A stretch of 11,459 nucleotides of DNA from Euperipatoides rowelli. Lineage: Eukaryota; Onychophora; Udeonychophora; Euonychophora; Peripatopsidae. The position numbers were made by a program, and so were the translations under genes. The stretch is taken from the NCBI GenBank assembly GCA_003024985.2, contig PXIH01S0000425.1; one strand, given 5' to 3'. This document shows positions 1 through 8,558 of this stretch, in pieces (the stretch's first letter is position 1; each line of letters opens with the position of its first letter). The notes beneath the pieces are model-generated. The model did no database searches, was not told the origin of the DNA, and was given only the letters and a program-made list of their open reading frames with translations.

Positions 1-192
1 TCAATTCGACCATCTGTGTGCATTGCACTCAAGTTCATCGCATTAACTTGGCACAAAAGGTGGAATTAAAGAGATCGATTTACAAGAAAACAACTGCCTA
101 ACCACTCACAATCTAAATCAATGGGATCCGGGCACCACCAAGTTAATGTAGATAAGCTTTCGTTTTGTGATCGAACAGCGGCGGGCACTCAC

Positions 193-218
193 AAATTGGT
201 CGACGGGCGCCATGGTGC
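193..218 (-). other. Candidate 26-base exon or translation start in a CpG-rich patch
   Basis: On the minus strand the sequence ccctgtgcccgcag precedes a 26-base segment that ends at a near-consensus donor, gtgagt (192-187). The segment contains a strong Kozak context, GCACCATGG. It could be a micro-exon of the same gene (in phase 0 it would read APWRPSTN and change the phase to 2), or the start codon region of a different gene that continues leftward (MAPVDQF then a splice). The surroundings (157-235) carry about ten CpG dinucleotides, unlike the rest of the window, which fits a promoter-proximal exon or an inserted repeat equally well. No protein family can be recognised in so short a segment. 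Confidence 0.2.
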
Positions 219-670
219 CTGCGGGCACAGGGTTTAGAACACCTGAACTAGAGTAACAATTTGAACAAACTAAGCCGACTAGTTTAAAGCTAAACATAAA
301 ACTACAGCAAAATTGACTTTTACAGTCGACTACTTTCAAAATCATTTCTTAAATAGTTCTAAAAATTACAAATTGAAAATCTTTCTTGCTTTCACTTTCC
401 ATAGATTGTTCAGTTAGTTATACTACTAAAGGTTCCTAATGCTACTGACACTCCACCTATCTTCCATGTTTAAAAATACAAAAATTAGTCTTGACTAAAT
501 CACTATAGCCATTTTTCTTTCACAATTAACTTTAGAAAAATGCAATGATACCGACCAAACCACAGATTAAGTTTTGCAATGAAATTAGTTATGACTGAGT
601 CATCAACATATTTAACTATTACAGATTACAAATTATACTGGTAAGGATCAAATTTGAAGACAATCGTATG

Positions 671-676
671 TTTAAT
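671..676 (-). terminator. Possible poly(A) signal ATTAAA for an alternative 3' end
   Basis: Read on the minus strand, 676-671 is ATTAAA, a common variant poly(A) signal, about 23 bases past the stop codon (701-699) used if exon d is not spliced at 716. The hexamer is frequent by chance in such A+T-rich DNA, so it matters only as part of that alternative. Confidence 0.15.
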
Positions 677-716
677 GGTAAAAGATTAAAATTTAGATTT
701 AGAAGCGTAATTTTAC

Positions 717-959
717 CAAAAAAGAGCCTTGTGCTTGATCCGGAGATGCATCATCTAATAACTGTTTTTCTGCATTTGTCCGAGTGTCATTACATGGCCA
801 GATTGGTTCTTCTGAAACCGAGGGACTACGGGAAGACTCTGAGGAAGACAGCTTTGGGGGCGGGGGTGGTTTTTCTGTAGGTGGTGCTAAACTAGGCCTA
901 ATGTCATCTTCATAAATTACAAGCTCCTCTTCTTCTGCTGGTTTAAATATCACAGTTGG
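717..959 (-). CDS. Exon d: acidic patch plus polyproline segment
   Basis: This 243-base exon (81 codons) is phase 0 at both ends. The acceptor is ctatttttag (AG at 961-960) and the proposed donor is TTTTTTG/gtaaaatta at 716. It begins PTVIFKPAEEEELVIYEDD, an acidic segment, followed by PSLAPPTEKPPPPPKLSSS, a proline run that could bind SH3, WW or EVH1 domains, then a Ser-rich stretch and EEPIWPCNDTRTNAEKQLL. Local base composition is clearly less A+T-rich than the flanking introns, which supports coding. The donor is moderate (A rather than G at the fifth intron base). If it is not used, the frame runs on for VKLRF and stops at 701-699, with an ATTAAA signal at 676-671, so this could be the terminal exon. 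I prefer splicing, because an LMO7-like protein would still need its C-terminal domain. Confidence 0.75.
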
Positions 960-1201
960 CTAAAAATAGAAAAAGTTAAAATTGAACTGTCAAATCATTG
1001 TAAGCATAAATCTTTGTGACTGTAACGCCATCTATAGTGTGTTGTACATATATAAGAAAAGTTAATATATTGTGTGATAATCCCTAGCTAAAACTTTCTT
1101 TTTCAATAAAAGTACTAACATTGCCCCGATGCTGACCCAAAGAAAAATATTGAAGCAAAATAATATTTCCCTTCGCTTATTTTAATAATTTTTTTTTAAC
1201 A

Positions 1202-1822
1202 TTAGTGGACAATTTGATAATTAATTTTTAATTTTGTAATTATTTTAATCCTTTCCTTAAATCAAAAAAAATCTAAAGCAATTGTTTTTCCCCATTACAA
1301 ACTATCTGAAAGACCAATGTAACTGAATTATATTGCAAGAACGGCAGAAGTTACAATGCTTCGTGCTGGCAGCTGCTCATAAAAAAAAAAATGATGAAAG
1401 CATTAGTTTTTCATACATTCCATATAGCATAATCGTCAAAATGAATTGAGTTCCTGTTCTCCTTAGTGAGTCTTAGTGCTGAAATATTTTCAACATGAGA
1501 AAAAAAAAATGTAATAAAGGTAAGCATGGCTTCCTTCTTAATGTACTGTCGCTTTACAGTTTCTATGTACAAGTGATTAAAATGTCATTTCCGAGGTCTA
1601 TTCCAGCATTCTCTTGATATAAATATCACACTTAGAAAAGAACGCTAGTGCAACTCTACTTACACCACATGGAAAGCGTTAATATGCATTTTTAAAACTT
1701 TAGTCGATAATTCTTTTTAGATGTTAGTCGAGAATTTTACAGTAAATCTTAATTTTGTTACATTTTTATAAGTTTTCTAGTATTTTAATAAATTTTCATT
1801 ATTTCGAGATTAGTCGACAATT
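1202..1822 (+). repeat. Four dispersed copies of a 13-base word, TTAGTCGANAATT
   Basis: Exact copies, apart from the ninth base, occur at 1700-1712 (T), 1724-1736 (G) and 1810-1822 (C). A fourth at 1202-1214 has G in place of C at the sixth base. Each holds a CpG inside A+T-rich sequence, and the spacing is irregular (24 and 86 bases between starts for the close three), so this is not a simple tandem array. The sequence does not tell whether they are protein-binding sites or the decayed remains of a repeat. Confidence 0.6.
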
Positions 1823-2986
1823 AGATAGCATTTCTTACAATCTTAATCCTGATAATTTAAAAATATTTATTATAAAATTTTATTGACCGAAAAAATTTCA
1901 TATAATTTCAAAGCCGAAATAAATTTTACTAAACGCTCAAAATGAGTGTTGGCAATCCCAGTTTGTAATTTTGACCAGATTAGGGCAAAAATGTTGGAGA
2001 ATTCTAATTCTAGTCAAACAAGTGCGTTTGAACAGTTTTGCAGTGCATTATGATAAATCTAAGGTTTACTAGCATGGTGTCGAACAAGAGCACCACTCCT
2101 TACCCGAGTGATGAAGCGCACTTGATCTTCATTTTACGGTAATAGAGAAAAACTAAAGTTCATCTAAAATGTGTCAAAAAACGGGTTATCTTGGATAAAT
2201 CTGGCAGTGAATTAAGTTTAAAAATTCATTAAAAAAAATCACCAATTTAAACGCAACAAAGAAGGCTAAAGAAATATTTAATATGTTCATGTCAAACAAA
2301 ACCAATTACCAGATTAAAATAAATTCATATTTCCTGCAATTCTTGATATTGACGAACTGGATATGAAAAAAAAAATATCAGGCTCTAAAGAAGAAACCTA
2401 TTGTTAGAATGTTAAATCCATCAATTTGGAACAAAATCATAGTAAATAATTCAATTATTGTCTACATTCAAAGCAACAAAAAAAAAACTGTGTAAAATTT
2501 TGAAAAAGCTCATAAAGTGCCACAAAAATTTAATTCTGGGTATATTTTTAATATTCAACACAATGTGACAATTTTTCTTATGTTCCTTTGTAGTCCCCAA
2601 TTTGCTACAAAATTTACTTCGTAAATGTAATAAATTCTATTATAAAGAAATCATAAATTAACCGCTGAATCGGAAATATGAGTCGTTAAATCTCAATTTC
2701 TTGTCGCAACTTGTGATTTGCTTTGCAACAGCTAATTAAAATATGCCGGTTTTGAGAAAATTATTTACGTTATTAAAAATATTTTTTAAAAAAAGCATCA
2801 TTTTGGTCACATAAAACACTAAATATTTTAAAAAATTAACAGCATCAAGGATATAAACTATTTATAGGTAAATCAATTAAAAAAAAAAAAACGATTTTCA
2901 AATATCATGTGTAAAATATTAAAACGTTTTGGTGATGAATGAATTTTTTCTTACCGGTAGGCTACTAGATGTTTTAAATGATTTTT

Positions 2987-3005
2987 TAAATAAATAAATA
3001 AATAA
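2987..3005. repeat. TAAA tetranucleotide microsatellite
   Basis: About four to five TAAA units lie just left of the foldback element at 3040. Confidence 0.8.
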
Positions 3006-3039
3006 GGCCACGTCTTTGTTTATAGTTTTTTTTAGATAA

Positions 3040-3263
3040 TTAAAGTGTATTAGCAATGCTATTTCAACTGTATTTTATTTTGAAAATAAAATAGTTTAAT
3101 TCATCAAATTTTACTTAAAATTGTATTAAAATCTAATTTTATACAATGTTACAGAAGAACGAACATGTGATTTATTACATCATCTTAAACACAAATCAAA
3201 GAAAACACATGGTGTTTGTTTTACTTTCTGTTTGACGTATTCGGCAAAGTTAATACACTTTAA
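3040..3263. mobile_element. Foldback MITE-like element, copy 1 (deleted right arm)
   Basis: The left end ttaaagtgtattagc (3040-3054) and the right end gttaatacactttaa (3249-3263) are inverted repeats matching at 14 of 15 bases. The internal part up to about 3210 aligns base for base, with gaps, to both arms of the larger element at 7176-7519: shared blocks are gtttaattcatcaaatttta, taaaatctaattttatacaatg and aaatcaaag. It carries a perfect 23-base palindrome at 3071-3093. Both ends finish in TTAA, which could be a target duplication or part of the terminus; TA duplication is equally consistent. No coding capacity is present, so it would depend on a transposase elsewhere. Family unknown. Confidence 0.7.
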
Positions 3264-3649
3264 AAAAATTTTAAATTTAAACTTATTTTTGTGATTCCGT
3301 TAGATTCACGTCAATTTTCTCAGTAGCTTATTCATACTGTATAATATTTTATAAAACATCTTTTGAGAATACATTCATCTTAAGCGGAATAATTATTTAA
3401 TCATAACCAAAGCAAATATTATGAAAAATAAATACAAACTTATTAGCCAATTAAATTGCTGTCTAATTCTAAAACTAAATACAATAAATGGAAGTTTTCA
3501 TTCTTAACAGAATGAAGCTTAAATATAAGACAATATACATATTAGTTGGATTGAAATTGTTTAATTCATAGTTTATAAATGGTCTTTTTAATTGGAATAC
3601 AAAACCAGAGAGATGAAGTTTGAGGACTTATATTCTACTAATTTCTTAC

Positions 3650-3805
3650 GGATTCTAATTCTCCGGTCTCTTCATGTTGTGTCTGCATGTGCAAATCTTC
3701 CTTAGGTCTCTGAACCTCTACTTCTAAACATTCAGGCTTTTCTGGCCAATTCTCAACAACATCAGGAAGTTTCTCCTCATTATCTTGATGCTTCTTCGGA
3801 TCAGA
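3650..3805 (-). CDS. Exon c: 52-residue acidic linker exon
   Basis: This 156-base exon is phase 0 at both ends, so it could be skipped without shifting the frame. The acceptor is tttttcactag (AG at 3807-3806) after a T-rich tract, and the donor is a near-perfect AATCC/gtaagaaat at 3649. It encodes SDPKKHQDNEEKLPDVVENW, then a Pro/Glu-rich stretch (EKPECLEVEVQRPKED), then QTQHEETGELES. It is strongly acidic, has no domain I recognise, and continues the disordered tail of the preceding exon. A symmetric, low-complexity exon in a scaffold linker is a typical candidate for a cassette exon. Two strong inverted repeats (3859-3896 and 3970-3998) sit just upstream of it in the transcript. Splice-site quality and frame agreement make the exon likely. 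Its function is unknown. Confidence 0.75.
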
Positions 3806-3858
3806 CTAGTGAAAAAATAAAACAATTAATTAGCTTGATTAACTATTACAAAAGACTT

Positions 3859-3896
3859 AAAAATTAGTTATACAATACTAAGTATAACTAATTTTT
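3859..3896. repeat. Perfect 14-bp hairpin with a 10-base loop
   Basis: The arm aaaaattagttata (3859-3872) is the exact reverse complement of tataactaattttt (3883-3896), around the loop caatactaag. In the minus-strand transcript it would form a stem about 50-90 bases upstream of the exon c acceptor, a position where structure can influence splicing. It is too short for a typical microRNA precursor. Confidence 0.8.
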
Positions 3897-3969
3897 GTCT
3901 ATAGGCCGATTTGATTAGAATTTGGGCAAATAAACCCAAGCATTCAAAAAATTATTTCAAATTAAATAC

Positions 3970-3998
3970 AATTTTGAAGCAAATTCGCTTCAAAAATT
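3970..3998. repeat. Second intron 2 hairpin
   Basis: ttttgaagc (3972-3980) and gcttcaaaa (3987-3995) are exact reverse complements around a 6-base loop. The pairing extends to about 11 base pairs with one bulge. Confidence 0.7.
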
Positions 3999-4410
3999 CA
4001 CAAAATATTGTTAAAAGTGAAGAAGCTAAGTATAGGTACAAAACTTATTTATTTAAAAAAAAAAAATTAAAAATATAATCTACAGGATTAATGTAAAATA
4101 CTGGAGATAATATCCTTTGTTCTAGTTTGCCTCATTTTATGTGAATGAAAAAAAGCTGAAGTGTCAAAGAAATTAATATATCTATAATAGAAAATAAAAT
4201 CATTTTTGATGAATTGAAATATTAGGTTTAGTAAATGAGATAAAACATTCTGAAATTAATCCAATTAAAAAAAAAAACAATTATATAAAAATAACATGAT
4301 CAGAAAGCTGGTCAACAATTAACTACATTCTAAAAGCTGATTTATTCATTCATGCACTGTACTACAGACAAATTACTTTTCCTACAAACAAAAACATATT
4401 TATTACTTAC

Positions 4411-5084
4411 CTGATAATCAAATCTTCTAGCAGAGAGACTATGGTACTGCTTTTCCTCTTCACTAGCCTCATTGTCAGAAGAATAGACAACGTCAATAGG
4501 TTTCTGATGTGATGCCACATCTTTCCTTGATGTGTTTAATGGCTCTAACGATTGTTTCTGTTGTATAGTTTCCACATCTAAACTTGTTTTATTTTCAGTT
4601 GCATACTTTGCATAATATTTCTGCATATTAAAAGGATGCCTATCCAAAGAGGCTGTTTTCAAGAACAAGGAATCAAAATCTTCTTTTAGCTGTGACGTTC
4701 GCGGTTTGACCGAACTGTATTCTCGATCAGCATCAGTAACAAAATCGAGCATACTGCCCGGTTCTCGTGTTGCCACTGTTTTTTGAACTGGTTTCTCTAA
4801 TGAGGCTAACATTTCTTGGTAATGTTTTTTCACATCAAGTGAGCGACGGTGTTCTAATTTATTATGACCAGCCGGAGACTGATCTCCAGTCGAACCATTC
4901 TCAAACATGAACTTTTTTCTACTGATGGCACTGCTGGGTGTATCTCGTTTCAGAGAAGAAGACACAGAATCGCTTAAGTTTGGTTTGTTAGTCTGGCTCT
5001 CAAACAACTTCTTCTTCTCATCAAACGACTTGTCATCTTTTTTGTTTTTCTTAGCCAGCAATGCTCGAGCTCCAGAAGATTGAC
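4411..5084 (-). CDS. Exon b: long charged, Ser-rich disordered region
   Basis: This 674-base exon is the largest open stretch in the window. It begins in phase 1 after ttatttcatag (acceptor AG at 5086-5085) and ends in phase 0 at a strong donor, CAG/gtaagtaat at 4410. It encodes 224 full residues starting QSSGARALLAKKNKKDDK. Visible pieces are SFDEKKKLFES (about residue 20), SRKKFMFENGS, a basic phosphorylation-type motif EHRRSLDVKKHYQEMLASLE likely to be helical, LDFVTDADREYSSVK, and an acidic SSDNEASEEEK near the end. There is no membrane segment or signal peptide. Composition (Lys, Glu, Asp, Ser, Gln) points to a flexible linker with short helical or phosphorylation motifs. The SF-x-E-K-x-x-x-FE pattern recalls short motifs in junctional scaffolds such as Scribble and LMO7, which I treat as suggestive only. 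An in-frame reading past the donor would stop after about 20 extra residues near 4342, so intron retention would truncate the protein. Confidence 0.85.
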
Positions 5085-5189
5085 CTATGAAATAAATTAA
5101 TAAATATCATTTATTAACACAATAGGTACAAAAAAAATACACCAATTTATAAATAAATGTCATAGTTCAAATGAGAGAAAAACAAAATG

Positions 5190-6670
5190 GAAAATAAGGG
5201 AATCTTTGACCAAACAGGATATAAGGTCCATTACATGGTTAACTTTATATATAAATCCTCTAGATATAAATAAAGTAGGTTATAGAGGACACCATATTAT
5301 AATTGCCTTTATATATGCTTGAACTGGGGATGTGAACATTCTCTTAGTGCTGGCCTAAGTGGGAATAGGTGATCCTCTAGATATTCTACTTGAAATGTAA
5401 ATTGAGTCAGGGATAATATTCAGGCAATGCACTAAAGAAGCCCAAGTCATATTTATTAAGGAATAAAGATCTTCTGGGCTCAAAAATGTGAAAGTTTTAG
5501 AATTTTAATGACAGATTTACTTTCCTATTCCTTGTACAATACAATTCTAAGTGCCTGAGATTGAATAATTTTGAGGTTATAAGTAAGTTTCTTAGTTAAT
5601 GCAGTATGCCATACAGAGGCACAATATTCAAGGTTAGTCTATGAAAGACATTTAACAATTTATGAATGTTTTTACTAGCTTTTACTTTCAATTTACAGTA
5701 CCGGTATATACAATATGCACATTTCTATTTGATTTAGACAATGTTTAGAATATGACAATTCCCCCATAAATCATCTTGAATAGTGACATCCAATAATTTG
5801 AACTGATTTCTTGATTGTAATCTAGTATCTCCCAAACTAAAATTCATATATATATATATTATTGTTTTAAAATCAAAGCAAATTATACATTTAGAAAGAT
5901 TAAGTGGTAATTTAATATCAAGGGAATCATTTCTTAGATGGTTCTAATCAGATTGATAAGAAATGTCTATTGAATCAATAATGATAGTAATAGTGATATT
6001 ATCAACATATTTCAAAGATCCTTAGATTATTTTTACCATATCATTCCCCATCATAGCAAAACATTAGTGGAAAATATTGTTTTTATTTGAAAATTAAGAA
6101 ACAGTAAATAATAATTTGAAGCTTTTTTTCTAAATGTTTTTACAATCATTATCTTGTTTACAATTTAAGAAGTGACAACTTCGTCATTTCCTAATTAAAT
6201 GATACCAATACTTTATGATAAACATCCCAATTATATGCATTGGACTGTTTATCAATAATTCTTTGGGGGAAATCTTATCAATATCTGACTTACTGAAACT
6301 ATTATAAGAAGTTCTTAGGAATATTGGGTCTATCAACCAAAATTCTTGTTAATATTTTTCCAAACAAAATGTGAACATATTTTCGATAAAGATTGAGTCC
6401 CTAGAAGAAGAGTTATTTTGCTTACTTAACCAACAGTTTTTAAATTATAGCTTACACATTTACTACAAATTTTCATTACAACTAGCTGTCTGAACTGACA
6501 CTTGGAATTGGCAAGGGAATCATAACCCTGAATAATTGCTCTAGTAAAGTTAAGTTTGCAAAGTCAAGATGTTGAGTAAGTGTTCCAATCTGCTCCGCTA
6601 GATATTTTGGACCTTATGTAAGTCATCCTAGCTGGTTTTACCTTTCCTCTTAGTAAGAACATTCGGCTTT
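5190..6670 (-). mobile_element. Decayed non-LTR retrotransposon (reverse transcriptase relic)
   Basis: Read on the minus strand in shifting frames with many stops, this stretch keeps landmarks of a LINE reverse transcriptase in the right order. RSKISSGADWNTY with downstream AIIQGYDSLANSKC (about 6630-6490) resembles the basic linker between endonuclease and reverse transcriptase. FAMMGNDMV (about 6060-6036) matches the FLxMxNDL block. KYVDNITIT (about 6012-5990) is the YVDD catalytic box with the second Asp changed to Asn, and NLSKCIICF follows. EYCASVWHTALTKKLTYN with IQSQALRIVLYKE (5629-5540) is the thumb-like motif of CR1/Jockey-type elements. Stops, frameshifts and the altered catalytic residue show it is inactive. 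Its boundaries are approximate. It has the same orientation as the host gene. Confidence 0.75.
5846..5859. repeat. AT dinucleotide microsatellite
   Basis: Seven AT units inside the retrotransposon relic. Confidence 0.8.
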
Positions 6671-7111
6671 AGCTATAGGAAATGAGGGAACACTACGGTT
6701 AAACGTAGAAGATGGACCTAGAAATTATAACTCCTCTCTGACAACTGTAACTTAATTACCAATCTTTAGATCTCACTTTTTAGATGCAGTTTATAAGCTA
6801 TATTATGATTTTTACTAGCCAGGAATGGTTTACACAGACTTTTTTTTAGAATTCTATTTTAGCATTCATTATTTTTTATTTTTTTCTGTATTTGTTTAAT
6901 CACACTTCAAATTAACTTTAGCATCAATTTGTTTAAATATAATTTGTCTCTAAAATATTGTTTTCTTTTGAGATAGTATTGACATAATTTTTTCATGTAG
7001 ATAGTTTCCCTTTAGGAATTTATCACGAAACTTGGTATTTCAATAAAACTATTAAAATCATTTATTAAATTTTGGATCTAATCACATTTATGGGCTTAGT
7101 TACGACAGTCC

Positions 7112-7131
7112 ACAGACAGATAGACAGACAG
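7112..7131. repeat. CAGA tetranucleotide tandem
   Basis: Five imperfect CAGA/TAGA units run directly into a TTATTATTATTA stretch ending near 7147, about 30 bases left of the foldback element. Confidence 0.8.
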
Positions 7132-7175
7132 TTTTATTATTATTACTGATATATTCATCTCTGTCTGCTGGAATA

Positions 7176-7519
7176 TTAAAGTGTATTAGCAATGCTTTTT
7201 TCAACTTAATTTAGTTTTATTATTTAAATAAGAAAAATATGTTTAATTCATCAAATTTTACTACTTTTTGTAAATAAAAAAATACAGCCAGTGCCATCTA
7301 TTAAACAGAAATCAAAGCAAACAACAAGGGCTTGATTTGATTTTTGTTTAAGACAACAACGTATGAAGGCTTTTTTATAATTTATAAACATTGTATAAAA
7401 TTTAGATTTTAACACCTTTTTAAATAAGAAAATTTGATGCATTCAAAATACTCTTTTTTTTGGGGGGGGGGGGGAATAGAACTAAAAAGTTGAAAATAGC
7501 ATTTTTTTTTTTACTTTAA
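7176..7519. mobile_element. Foldback MITE-like element, copy 2 (long palindromic arms)
   Basis: The left end ttaaagtgtattagcaatgc (7176-7195) is followed by an arm running to about 7325. The right arm (about 7330-7519) is its degenerate reverse complement, ending gttgaaaatagc, a T-run and actttaa. Paired blocks include ttcatcaaatttta (left) with aaaatttgatgcatt (right). The block cattgtataaaatttagatttta (7390-7412) is the inverted counterpart of 3130-3151 in copy 1. The centre near 7330 carries aaatcaaagcaaac opposite cttgatttgattt. The whole 344 bases would fold into one long hairpin. A T8G13 tract (7454-7474) has expanded inside the right arm. Both ends finish in TTAA, as in copy 1. It encodes no protein. 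A 63-codon minus-strand frame across it is a by-product of the palindrome. Confidence 0.75.
7454..7474 (+). repeat. T8-G13 homopolymer junction
   Basis: Eight T followed by thirteen G. Such a G-run is exceptional in this A+T-rich sequence, and its exact length is open to sequencing error. Confidence 0.85.
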
Positions 7520-7584
7520 AGCAAAGTTTTGTTTTATTTAAAATATTAAAAATATTGATTTTCAGCAAATATAAAAAACAAAAT

Positions 7585-7604
7585 GGTTAACATCAAAGTT
7601 AACC
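7585..7604. repeat. Short perfect hairpin (7-bp stem, 6-base loop)
   Basis: ggttaac, loop atcaaa, gttaacc. This is small enough to be chance. Confidence 0.6.
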
Positions 7605-8520
7605 ACACCCTATTTTTTAATATTAATTCTGATTACAAAGTCCCTTAATGACTATGATTTATAAATGAGCTATTCAAAACATATTCTTTAGATAGCTTAA
7701 TTATTTTAATTGTATAGAAACAACTTAAGTATCAATTGTAAAGTAAATACCCAATAAAATTCAGTAGAACAAACTCCAGAAAAACAATGTTTTTTTTTTT
7801 TTAAAGGCTTCAATGATTTCTTTTATCTTTCCTGGGTTACATAAAACTGTTTTCACAGAGATGGGGTCAGAAGAATTTCGTAACTAACCCTGTTACATAA
7901 AATTTACTTTTATTACCCTCATAATGTGCTATTGGGTGAGGGAAGGTTAGAAACCATCCACGACCCGGTAGAACATGATGAGTCACAGAAAAGTTAATTT
8001 AGAAACCTAAACTTTGCGTGTGGAAAATAAAATTGTCTTGAAATGGTGCAGAAATGAAATATCATATTCAGGATTTTCTTTTGGGAGAAAGTGGATGCGA
8101 AGAATATTAAAATTTTGCACATTTGTACTAAAATTATTTTTGCATATGAAAAAAATAATAAATCCTTTAACAAGAATTTGGATTGGAGGCATACTTTATC
8201 TCAACCTACTGATCTTTTTGGTGAATCCAATATTTGACATCACGGTTTAGTGAGGAATCAAGATACAATTATTAATTCTAAAAAAAAAAAAATGGGAGGG
8301 GGTATCTGTACCAACGTTTCATCTCTAGGATACATCTCTTTTGGTGTAATGAAATTTTTTTTTTTTAACTACTGAAAAGGGATTATTTTAAAATGCATAA
8401 GCTTTATCAAAGAGTAAAATAATAATAGTCAAATTTTGAACACCTACTTCGTGATTCTAACTTGTTTTATTGCCTCAATATATTGAAAGATTAGAAATGT
8501 ATCTGAGATGGTTGAATCGA

Positions 8521-8558
8521 TAAATAGTAAACAACCTCAGAAGCTTGTTTACTATTTA
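8521..8558. repeat. Perfect 14-bp hairpin with a 10-base loop
   Basis: taaatagtaaacaa (8521-8534) is the exact reverse complement of ttgtttactattta (8545-8558), around the loop cctcagaagc. It has the same stem and loop lengths as the inverted repeat at 3859-3896 but an unrelated arm sequence. Confidence 0.8.

Larger units (their letters stand above)
1..716. other. Left-edge non-coding stretch, intron or intergenic
   Basis: Apart from the CpG-rich patch at 157-235, with its direct repeat gcgggcac at 181-188 and 221-228, I see no coding signal, RNA gene or convincing repeat here. If exon d is spliced at 716, this is the start of the next intron of the minus-strand gene. Otherwise it lies downstream of the gene. 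Confidence 0.5.
960..3649 (-). other. Intron 3 (2690 bases, phase 0)
   Basis: Bounded by the strong donor at 3649 and the acceptor at 960. It is very A+T-rich, with many poly(A)/poly(T) runs. It contains the short foldback element copy (3040-3263), a TAAA tandem (2987-3005), four near-identical TTAGTCGANAATT words (1202-1822) and a somewhat richer stretch at 1920-2160 that showed no usable reading frame. No further exon could be supported. Confidence 0.7.
3806..4410 (-). other. Intron 2 (605 bases, phase 0)
   Basis: Bounded by gtaagtaat at 4410 and cactag ending at 3806. It is the shortest intron in the gene. Besides A+T-rich filler it holds two strong inverted repeats close to the acceptor (3859-3896 and 3970-3998). 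No other feature is seen. Confidence 0.75.

Noticed and set aside
118-345. 75-codon minus-strand frame with CSNCYSSSG, considered as the start of a LIM domain
   Set aside because: Only one Cys-x-x-Cys pair is present. The His/Cys spacing expected over the next 20-50 residues is missing, and the segment runs through a likely splice acceptor.
668-880. 70-codon plus-strand frame
   Set aside because: It lies antisense to exon d, whose splice sites, phase and composition make the minus-strand reading the real one.
2080-2125. Possible small minus-strand exon ending at TCGG/gtaagg in intron 3
   Set aside because: The only nearby acceptor would give a 23-base exon, which breaks the frame between two phase-0 exons. 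The acceptor also lacks a pyrimidine tract.
3859-3896. Hairpin as a microRNA precursor
   Set aside because: The 14-bp stem with a 10-base loop is too short, and pairing does not continue beyond the arms.
7251-7442. 63-codon minus-strand frame
   Set aside because: It falls inside the palindromic foldback element, has biased A+T-driven composition and no recognisable motif.
8007-8250. Overlapping open frames of 61 (minus) and 78 (plus) codons, the plus one with a hydrophobic end
   Set aside because: They overlap on opposite strands, lie inside an intron and have no family resemblance. Chance frames of this length are expected.
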